Positions 58,418-64,000 of a DNA stretch of 64,000 bases are shown piece after piece; positions within the stretch are counted from its first letter, which is position 1; each line of letters begins with the position of its first letter. The notes below the pieces were generated by a model that had not been told where the DNA came from, ran no database searches, and saw only the letters and a list, made by a program, of their open reading frames with translations. The stretch comes from RHKX01 sp963745755. GTDB lineage: Bacteria > Actinomycetota > Thermoleophilia > Solirubrobacterales > 70-9. The translations under genes and the position numbers were made by a program. The DNA is taken from positions 868,001 through 932,000 of the forward strand of contig CAVUYP010000001.1 in assembly GCA_963745755.1 (NCBI GenBank). Direction: 5' to 3'.

Positions 58418-60216
58418 CCCCGAGTCGGACCGCGTCGCATCCCGAGGTCGTCAGCGAGCAGGTCCCGCGCGCCCAGAAGGGCTGGATCACGCTCGTCACC
58501 ACCGCCGAGCACAAGGCGGTCGGGCGGATGTACATCGCCACCGCCCTGCTCTTCGCGAGCGCCGCGCTCGCCGAGTTCCTGATGATGCGGCTGCAGCTGA
58601 TCGTGCCGGAGAACACGCTGATCCGTCCCGAGATCTTCGACCGGCTGCTCTCCGCCTACGGCGTCACCGGGCTGATCCTGTTCGCGCTGCCGCTGATGAT
58701 CGGCCTGATGTCGGTGGTCGTGCCGCTGCAGGTCGGCGCCCGCGGCATGGCCCTGCCCCGCCTCCATCACCTCTCCTACTGGCTCTACGTGTTCGGCGGC
58801 GCGACGATCTACGCGAGCTTCCTCTACCGCCCCTCCGAGGCCGGGATCCTGGCCCTGCCGCCGCTCTCCTCCTCGGCGTTCCTGCCCGGCGCCGCCGTCG
58901 ACGCCTGGCTGATCGGCTTCGCCCTCGCCCTGCTCGGCTTCGTCTGCTTCGCGATCAGCATGATCGCCACGGTCCGCAACTCGCGCGCCCCCGGCATGGC
59001 ACTGCAGCGGATGCCGCTGTTCTCCTGGGCCGCCTCGATCGTCAGCTACACGCTGCTCGTCGTCAGTCCGGTCTTCCTGGCGGCGATCGCGATGCTGATC
59101 ATCGATCGCCACTACGGCGGCGTCTTCTTCGACTCCGGCGAGGGCGGCAAGCCGATGCTCTACGAGCATCTCGCGTCGATCTTCATCGCCGGCGCCGTCG
59201 TCTCCCTGCTGGTCGCGGCGATGGCGGCGATCTCGGAGATCCTCTCGACCTTCTCGCGGCAGCCCCACTTCGGCCATCGCACCGTCGCCGGCTCGCTCGT
59301 CGCCCTGCCGGTCCTCGCCGTGCTCGGCTGGATGCAGAGCATGTACTCGGGCCCGATCCCGGACGGCTTCCTCTACTTCGCGATGCTGATGGCGCTCGCC
59401 GCGATCGTCCCGGTCGGCCTGATCCTCTTCAACTGGATCGGCACGATGACCGGAGGCGCCAAGCGCCAGGGGATGCCGCTCAAGTACGCGCTCGGCGCCG
59501 TCGTCCTGATCGTCATCGGCCTCGCCGGCAAGCTCGTCGCCGCGATCGTCCCGGTCGGTGCGCTGCTCGCCGGCAGCACCTTCTCGACCGGCACCAGCTT
59601 CGCGCTGATCGCCGGTGCCGGGGTGCTCGGCGGATTCGCCGCCCTCTACTACTGGTTCCCGAAGCTCTGCGGCCGGCTGATGGGCGACGCCCTCGGCGTC
59701 ACCTCCTTCTGGCTGCTGATCAGCGGCGCGATCGTCTACTCGCTGACGACGATGATGGCCGGACTCGAGGGGATGCCGGTCGACGTCGCCAAGTTCTACG
59801 GCGACAGCAACCTCGACGCGCTCAACCTGATCGCCTCGATCGGCGCGATCCTCTTCGTGCTCGGCTTCATCACATCGATGTTCAACGCGGCCGCGAGCTA
59901 CACCCGCGGCATCGCGGTCGGCCCCGATCCGTGGCTCGGCAGCACCCTCGAGTGGTTCACGACCTCGCCACCGCCGGTCCACAACTTCGACCTCGTCCCC
60001 GACGTCCGCAGCGCCGAGCCGCTCGACGACATCCGCGACGCGGTCCGCCGCCGGGCGACCCGCTGGTATCCGCCCCAGGCACGGGCCGCGGAACCGGAGG
60101 CGGAGGCGGTTGCGGTCGCCGCCGACGAAGGCCCGGCCGAGGCCGGCGGCGCGACCGCGCCGGAAGCCGAATCCGAGACCGCCCGGCGGGACGAAGACGA
60201 CAGCCCGGTAGCCTGA
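58414..60216 (+). CDS. Heme-copper oxidase subunit I (CtaD) homologue lacking all heme and copper ligands
   Basis: 600 residues, one continuous frame, twelve helices with recognisable CtaD blocks: VPLQVGARGMALPRLHHLSY, LSYWLYVFGG, ISEILSTFSRQPHFGH, LFNWIGTMTGG and ALYYWFPKLCGR. At the ligand positions: Tyr82 for the low-spin heme His; Ala259 and Val263 for the CuB His and cross-linked Tyr; Gln308-Ser309 for the CuB His pair; Thr394 and Phe396 for the heme a3 and heme a His; Ile337 for the K-channel Lys; Val456-Asp457 for the Arg pair. A disordered acidic tail (about 535-600) follows. It cannot bind hemes or CuB in the known way. Confidence 0.92.
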   Translation: MTPSRTASHPEVVSEQVPRAQKGWITLVTTAEHKAVGRMYIATALLFASAALAEFLMMRLQLIVPENTLIRPEIFDRLLSAYGVTGLILFALPLMIGLMSVVVPLQVGARGMALPRLHHLSYWLYVFGGATIYASFLYRPSEAGILALPPLSSSAFLPGAAVDAWLIGFALALLGFVCFAISMIATVRNSRAPGMALQRMPLFSWAASIVSYTLLVVSPVFLAAIAMLIIDRHYGGVFFDSGEGGKPMLYEHLASIFIAGAVVSLLVAAMAAISEILSTFSRQPHFGHRTVAGSLVALPVLAVLGWMQSMYSGPIPDGFLYFAMLMALAAIVPVGLILFNWIGTMTGGAKRQGMPLKYALGAVVLIVIGLAGKLVAAIVPVGALLAGSTFSTGTSFALIAGAGVLGGFAALYYWFPKLCGRLMGDALGVTSFWLLISGAIVYSLTTMMAGLEGMPVDVAKFYGDSNLDALNLIASIGAILFVLGFITSMFNAAASYTRGIAVGPDPWLGSTLEWFTTSPPPVHNFDLVPDVRSAEPLDDIRDAVRRRATRWYPPQARAAEPEAEAVAVAADEGPAEAGGATAPEAESETARRDEDDSPVA

Positions 60217-60274
60217 GCGGCATGTCCGCCCGCCCCCACCCGGTGGCCCGCCCGACTGCCGGGAGGCCCGCGCG

Positions 60275-61252
60275 ATGGAATCCTCTGCCGGCGTAGCCGA
60301 ACGCGTCGAGCGACCGGGCGGGCGAGCCGGAAGACCGGCACCGCAGCCCGCCCCGCCGCGCTCCGATCGCCTCGACTTCGCCGAGGCGATCGCCCACGTC
60401 CGCGACTACGTGGCGCTGACCAAGCCGCGGATCATCTCGCTGCTGCTCTGGACGACGGTCGCGACGATGCTCGTCGCCCGGCCGAGCGGCCTGGCTGTCT
60501 CGACGGTGCTCTGGACGTGCCTGGGCGGCTATCTGGCCGCCGGTGGCGCCGGTGCGATCAACCACTACATCGACCGCGACATCGACGCGCGGATGGGCCG
60601 GACGCGCGGCCGCCCGATCGTCTCCGGCCGGATCAGGCCTTTCCACGCGCTCGTCTTCGGGATCTGCCTCGGCACCGTCGCAACGGTGCAGCTATGGGTC
60701 ACCGTCAACGCCCTGGCGGCCGGCTTGGCGCTGCTCGGCCTGCTCGGCTACGTGCTCCTCTACACGGCCTGGCTGAAGCCGCGGACGCCGCAGAACATCG
60801 TCATCGGCGGCGCCGCCGGCGCGATGCCGCCGCTGGTCGGCTGGGCGGCGGCGACCGGCTCGCTCGGCCTCGAGGCGTTCTTCCCGTTCCTGGTCATCTT
60901 CCTCTGGACGCCACCCCACTTCTGGGCGCTGGCGCTGCTGATCTCCGACGACTACGAGCGGACCGGCATCCCGATGCTGCCGGTCGTCCGCGGCAAGGGC
61001 TTCACGCGCCGCAGCATCCTCCTCTACTCGGTGCTGCTCGTCGCCTTCACGCTCGTCCCGGTCGCGACCGGGATGCTCGGCGGCCTCTACCTGGCGGCGG
61101 CCGCGATCCTCGGGGCCGCATTCGTGTTCGGAGCGACGCGACTGCTGCGGAGCCCGTCGAGCCGGGCGGCACTGCATCTCTACCTGGGCTCGCTGGCCTA
61201 CCTGTTCCTGCTGTTCGCCGCGATGGCGGCCGACAGGGTCCTCGCGGCTTGA
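60275..61252 (+). CDS. ctaB: Heme O synthase (protoheme IX farnesyltransferase)
   Basis: 325 residues. UbiA-family prenyltransferase with nine helices. First Asp-rich motif NHYIDRDIDARMGRTRGRPI, second-loop motif YTAWLKPRTPQNIVIGG, then GAMPPLVGWAAATG and FLWTPPHFWALAL. These are CtaB/Cox10 signatures; it adds farnesyl to heme B, giving heme O. It is 58 bp downstream of the subunit I homologue and probably co-transcribed, although that homologue lacks heme ligands. All catalytic residues of CtaB are intact. Confidence 0.94.
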   Translation: MESSAGVAERVERPGGRAGRPAPQPAPPRSDRLDFAEAIAHVRDYVALTKPRIISLLLWTTVATMLVARPSGLAVSTVLWTCLGGYLAAGGAGAINHYIDRDIDARMGRTRGRPIVSGRIRPFHALVFGICLGTVATVQLWVTVNALAAGLALLGLLGYVLLYTAWLKPRTPQNIVIGGAAGAMPPLVGWAAATGSLGLEAFFPFLVIFLWTPPHFWALALLISDDYERTGIPMLPVVRGKGFTRRSILLYSVLLVAFTLVPVATGMLGGLYLAAAAILGAAFVFGATRLLRSPSSRAALHLYLGSLAYLFLLFAAMAADRVLAA

Positions 61253-61268
61253 TTAGATTTCAGCCCCG

Positions 61269-61382
61269 ATGGATCGCAGCAAGGCCAACAGGAACATCAG
61301 CTCCGGCTTCGTAGCCGCCGGGATCGCCCTGTTCATGTTCGCGCTCACCTTCTACGTCGCCGTGCTCTACGTCGGCGGCTGA
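61269..61382 (+). CDS. 37-residue single-helix membrane protein of the oxidase-like locus
   Basis: ATG 61269, TGA 61380-61382. A polar start (MDRSKANRNISSG) and one helix (FVAAGIALFMFALTFYVAVLY) make a plausible small subunit or assembly factor. It lies 16 bp after ctaB and 3 bp before the next gene, so it belongs to the operon. Too small for confident family assignment, but the layout recalls tiny oxidase-associated subunits. Confidence 0.6.
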   Translation: MDRSKANRNISSGFVAAGIALFMFALTFYVAVLYVGG

Positions 61383-61385
61383 GCG

Positions 61386-61664
61386 ATGAACCCCTCCCAC
61401 CGCGACATCGAGACGGCTGAGCCGACCGAGCTCATCTACGTGCCGAACAATTCCTGGGCGCCGGTGCTCGTCGCCGCCGGCATCGCCCTGATCCTCGTCG
61501 GCATGTTCAAGGGCTGGTCGCTGTGGATCGTCGGCGCAGTCATCCTGCTGCTCGGCCTGCGCGCCTGGTGGCACCTCTCCGACGACGAGATCTCGGGCAT
61601 GCGGCGGGAGCAGCGCGCCGACACCGCCGTGATCCCCGCCGAAGCGGTACGCCGGGCCCGCTGA
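61386..61664 (+). CDS. Small two-helix protein, cytochrome oxidase subunit IV-like
   Basis: 92 residues. IYVPNNSWAPVLVAAGIALI and a second helix (SLWIVGAVILLLGLRAWW) follow a polar start. The pattern P-x-x-S-W-x-P-V-L-x-A-x-G-x-A-L resembles the small subunit or C-terminal segment often attached to actinobacterial oxidases. A charged tail (DDEISGMRREQRAD) ends it. It lies 3 bp after the 37-residue gene. Confidence 0.65.
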   Translation: MNPSHRDIETAEPTELIYVPNNSWAPVLVAAGIALILVGMFKGWSLWIVGAVILLLGLRAWWHLSDDEISGMRREQRADTAVIPAEAVRRAR

Positions 61665-61701
61665 GCGCCGCTCAGCGGCCCGCTGCGGCGATCCTTCCGG
61701 C

Positions 61702-62103
61702 CTACCCGGGATTCATCGCCGACGTCGCCCCGGCAGACGTCCAGACGCGCATGATGTCGCGCATCGACAGGACGCCGACGAGATCGCCGTCCTGACAGAT
61801 CACCAGGTGGCGGATCCGCCGCGCCGCCATGTCGGCGGCCGCCCGCTCGAGGCTCCAGTCGGGAGCCGCGGTGATCACCGAGTCGCTCATGTGGTCGGCG
61901 ACGCGCTCGGCGTCGGGATCCTCGCCGCGGCCGATCGAGACGAGCAGGTCGCGCTCGCTGATGATCCGCGGCCCGGGTGCCTCGTCGTCGATCACGATCG
62001 CCGCACCGACGCCCTTCTCGGTCATCATCCGCGCCGCCTCGCGCAGCGAGTGCCCCGGCCCGACGGTCAGAACCACCTCCGACATTCCTTCCCGAACTTC
62101 CAT
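61702..62103 (-). CDS. Two-CBS-domain protein
   Basis: 133 residues, tandem CBS pair: LREAARMMTEKGVGAAIVID with ISERDLLVSIGRG, and LERAAADMAARRIRHLVICQ with LVGVLSMRDIMRVW. A stand-alone adenine-nucleotide-binding module. It is on the opposite strand between the subunit IV-like gene and the cytochrome c gene, and diverges from the latter with 137 bp between them. Similar in type to the CBS protein at 7188 but not closely related. Confidence 0.88.
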   Translation of the reverse strand: MEVREGMSEVVLTVGPGHSLREAARMMTEKGVGAAIVIDDEAPGPRIISERDLLVSIGRGEDPDAERVADHMSDSVITAAPDWSLERAAADMAARRIRHLVICQDGDLVGVLSMRDIMRVWTSAGATSAMNPG

Positions 62104-62240
62104 CTGCGCCCTCGGGCTCCCTTCGTCTCGGGTCCGGCCGCGACAGCTCTGCCGGACGGGTTTGTGCCGATCGTCTCAACCCTATCGAATGGCTCCGGGC
62201 GCGCGTCCGGGCGTGGTCGCCGACCTATAGGATTCCCGCC

Positions 62241-62930
62241 GTGAAGCGACCTCGATTCAAGGCGGCGGGCCTGATTGCCCTCGGCGTGGCCGTCGTGGCG
62301 GCACTCAGCGGCTGCGACCTCCAGGAGAACGCCGACACCGCCAAGGGGCGGCAGCTGTTCATCGACAACTGCGGCACCTGCCACTACCTGAAGGAGGCCG
62401 GCACGACCGGCGATCTCGGTCCCGATCTCGACGCCGCCTTCGCCGCCGCCCGCGACGCCGGCATGGACCAGGACACGATCGAGGGCGTCGTCGGCGACCA
62501 GATCTCCCACCCCCGCCAGACCGACCCCCAGGACCCCAGCTACATGCCGGCCGACATCGTCACCGGCAAGGACGCCGACGACGTCGCCGCCTACGTCGGC
62601 TCGGTCGCCGGCGTCCCCGGCATCGAGCCGCCCACCGCCCCCGGCGGCCCCGGCGGCCAGGTCTTCGCCAACAACGGCTGCGGCAGCTGCCACACCTTCG
62701 CCGCCGCCGGCTCGCAGGGCGCCGTCGGGCCGAACCTCGACGAGGGGCTGTCCGACCAGACGGCCCAGCAGATCGAGAAGAACATCGTCGACCCGAACGC
62801 CGAGATCGCCAAGGGATTTCAGCCGAACATCATGCCCGCCAACTACGGACAGACGATCGATCCGAAGGATCTGAAGCTGCTCGTCGACTTCCTCTACGAG
62901 AACAGCCGCCCGTCCAAGGGCGGCGGCTGA
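62241..62930 (+). CDS. Diheme c-type cytochrome lipoprotein
   Basis: 229 residues from a GTG. Lipoprotein signal with lipobox LSGC, so it is anchored outside the membrane. Two heme-attachment sites: CGTCH in the first domain and CGSCH in the second. Likely axial Met residues are in SYMPADIV and NIMPANYG. A Pro/Gly-rich linker joins the two cytochrome c domains. It would carry electrons to a terminal acceptor. In this locus the expected partner, subunit II, lacks CuA. Confidence 0.93.
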   Translation: MKRPRFKAAGLIALGVAVVAALSGCDLQENADTAKGRQLFIDNCGTCHYLKEAGTTGDLGPDLDAAFAAARDAGMDQDTIEGVVGDQISHPRQTDPQDPSYMPADIVTGKDADDVAAYVGSVAGVPGIEPPTAPGGPGGQVFANNGCGSCHTFAAAGSQGAVGPNLDEGLSDQTAQQIEKNIVDPNAEIAKGFQPNIMPANYGQTIDPKDLKLLVDFLYENSRPSKGGG

Positions 62931-62959
62931 GCAAGGGCCCCAGCGGGGCCGCCGAGCCG

Positions 62960-63190
62960 CTACCGGCTCGGCGGATCCTCGTCGTCGGGCGCGGCGAGCA
63001 TCTGCCGCAGCCAATCGCCGGCCCGCCAGAGGCCGAAGCCGACGGCGATCACCGCCAGGACCGCCCCCAGCGTCTTGCTGACCAGGATCGCCGAGCCGAT
63101 CACGATCACCGCCGCGGCGATGATCATCACCAGGATCCGGAACGCGTCCTGCTCGGACTGGAACGGATTGCGGAGGTCCTTCTCGGCCAT
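62960..63190 (-). CDS. Two-helix membrane protein of unknown function
   Basis: 76 residues from the ATG at 63190; a longer frame upstream is Arg-rich and unlikely. NPFQSEQDAFRILV precedes two helices (MIIAAAVIVIGSAILV and LGAVLAVIAVGFGLW), then an acidic tail (DDEDPPSR). Small proteins with the E-D-A-F-R start are frequent in actinobacteria but uncharacterised. Convergent with the cytochrome c gene. Confidence 0.7.
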   Translation of the reverse strand: MAEKDLRNPFQSEQDAFRILVMIIAAAVIVIGSAILVSKTLGAVLAVIAVGFGLWRAGDWLRQMLAAPDDEDPPSR

Positions 63191-63253
63191 CCGCTGATCT
63201 TCGCAGGCGCGCCGCTCGGCCCGCCGGACCGCGGTCACGGATAGGTTGCTGCG

Positions 63254-63748
63254 GTGCGACTCGTCGCCTTCCTGCTCGCCTGCGCCGCCGGCCTCGGCCT
63301 CGGCCTGCTCGGCGACCAGCCGCTGATCGGCCTCGCGCTCGCCGCGGTGCTGCTCTATCCGCTCGGCCTGTCGTTCGTGATCGGCGGCGAGCGCGACAGC
63401 GGGCGGCGGCCCGTCCCGGTCGGCCCGGCGCTGCTCGCCGGCGTCGCCGGCTCGCTCCTCGTCGTCTTCCTGGTCCGGCTCGCGATCGCCGCCCCGGACT
63501 GGGTCGATCCGCTCAGCGCCGACTGCGGCGGCCCCTCGACCGGCTCCCAGCAGCTCGCCACCTGGTTCGCCACGATCGCCTTCCTGATCGCCGCCGTCCC
63601 CGAGGCCGTCAACCTGGCCGCCCTCGGCGGCCGCCTGCGCGGCCCCGGGCCGCTCTCCGGCCTGCCGCTCACGCTCGGCCTCTTTCCGTTCGCGGTCGCG
63701 CTCGCCGGCCTCGCTCTGATCATCGCCGGCTACGCAACGAGCTGCTGA
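63254..63748 (+). CDS. Multi-helix membrane protein of unknown function
   Basis: 164 residues from a GTG. Five hydrophobic helices: FLLACAAGLGLGLLG, IGLALAAVLLYPLGLSFVIG, ALLAGVAGSLLVVFLV, WFATIAFLIAAVPEAVNL and a last one near the C-terminus. Two Cys late in the sequence. No family recognised. It lies 2 bp before the next gene. Confidence 0.65.
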   Translation: MRLVAFLLACAAGLGLGLLGDQPLIGLALAAVLLYPLGLSFVIGGERDSGRRPVPVGPALLAGVAGSLLVVFLVRLAIAAPDWVDPLSADCGGPSTGSQQLATWFATIAFLIAAVPEAVNLAALGGRLRGPGPLSGLPLTLGLFPFAVALAGLALIIAGYATSC

Positions 63749-63750
63749 CG

Positions 63751-64000
63751 GTGGCGAGCCGACCGTATCCCAGCAAGGAAGCCGCCGAGGCGGCCTGCGC
63801 CGAGCTCGCCGAGACCCACGCCGACCGCACGACCCATCGGTTCCTGCCGCGCCGCCGCGCCGAGGGCTGGGAGGTCGTCAAGGTGGCGCTGCCACCGCCC
63901 GCCGGCGAGCTCGGCACCGAGACCAGGGCCGACGAGAAGCCCCCGACGCCCGACGACCCGCGGTCGGCCCACTACCGCAACGTCGGGCCGTACACGGGAA
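63751..64000 (+). CDS. Hypothetical soluble protein (cut by right edge)
   Basis: A GTG at 63751 starts an open frame to the end of the window (about 83 codons). It opens YPSKEAAEAACAELAETHAD, then RFLPRRRAEGWEVVKVALP and a Pro/Glu/Thr-rich linker. No domain can be assigned from this part. It is probably co-transcribed with the membrane protein gene 2 bp upstream. Confidence 0.6.
   Translation, partial: MASRPYPSKEAAEAACAELAETHADRTTHRFLPRRRAEGWEVVKVALPPPAGELGTETRADEKPPTPDDPRSAHYRNVGPYTG

Noticed and set aside
58414..60216. Loss of oxidase ligands caused by a frame error
   Set aside because: The frame is continuous and conserved CtaD blocks flank every substituted site on both sides in the same frame; an indel could not yield isolated residue changes.
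1..64000. CRISPR arrays, insertion sequences, prophage or toxin-antitoxin modules
   Set aside because: No regular spaced repeats, no transposase or phage structural genes, and no recognisable toxin-antitoxin pairs were found on either strand.

Overview
The window is high-GC DNA (about 70 % by eye) from an actinobacterium, most likely of the class Thermoleophilia (Solirubrobacterales-like). This placement is inferred from codon and GC use, from class III cyclases of actinobacterial type, and from families such as DUF4389, DUF6458, DUF2252 and DUF1015. There is no rRNA or other phylogenetic marker here. No CRISPR array, transposase, integrase or phage structural gene was found.

Layout. (1) 1-25 kb is ordinary chromosome with intact genes: a secreted GDPD-nitrilase fusion cut by the left edge, a GH25 lysozyme, greA, a GT4 glycosyltransferase, small membrane proteins, a Na,K-ATPase-like P-type pump, a VIT-family transporter with a divergent TetR regulator, an OmpR/HK two-component pair, a TetR-hydrolase operon, a RodZ-like protein and an alpha/beta-hydrolase-adenylate cyclase. 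(2) 25-34.9 kb is an accessory region ending at tRNA-Pro(GGG). It holds solitary enzyme genes, several broken genes, and repeated copies of the tRNA 3' end, and reads as stepwise accretion at a tRNA attachment site from which the integrases are gone. (3) 34.8-44 kb is a tRNA-rich stretch (Pro, Gly, Trp, Leu, Leu, Pro) with two CAP-domain secreted proteins flanking an MFS transporter, plus SRAP, PAP2, a GntR regulator, DUF2252 and an ion channel. (4) 44.4-57.5 kb is metabolic: DUF1015/cobalamin adenosyltransferase/OsmC/SDR/NUDIX in one tightly overlapping operon; a class IV aminotransferase-acyl-CoA dehydrogenase-enoyl-CoA hydratase-GH15 operon; and a flippase-like membrane protein coupled to thioredoxin reductase. 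(5) 57.6-62.9 kb looks like a terminal-oxidase locus (subunit II, subunit I, heme O synthase, two small membrane proteins, diheme cytochrome c).

The most notable result is in region 5. The subunit I homologue aligns over its whole length with CtaD, yet all six histidines that bind the two hemes and CuB are replaced, as are the cross-linked tyrosine, the K-channel lysine and the propionate-binding arginine pair. The adjacent subunit II homologue has lost both CuA cysteines and the second CuA histidine. The pair is long, well-formed membrane protein that cannot be a normal oxidase, yet sits beside heme O synthase and a c-type cytochrome. I know of no described function for such a pair.

Quality caution. 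About ten genes between 26.5 and 58.1 kb have single-base frame breaks, including genes that would normally be intact. Flanking regions (1-25 kb and 58.4-64 kb) show none. Assembly indels are therefore a serious alternative to gene decay. The ligand losses in the subunit I homologue do not depend on this, because its frame is continuous and aligned on both sides of every substituted site.
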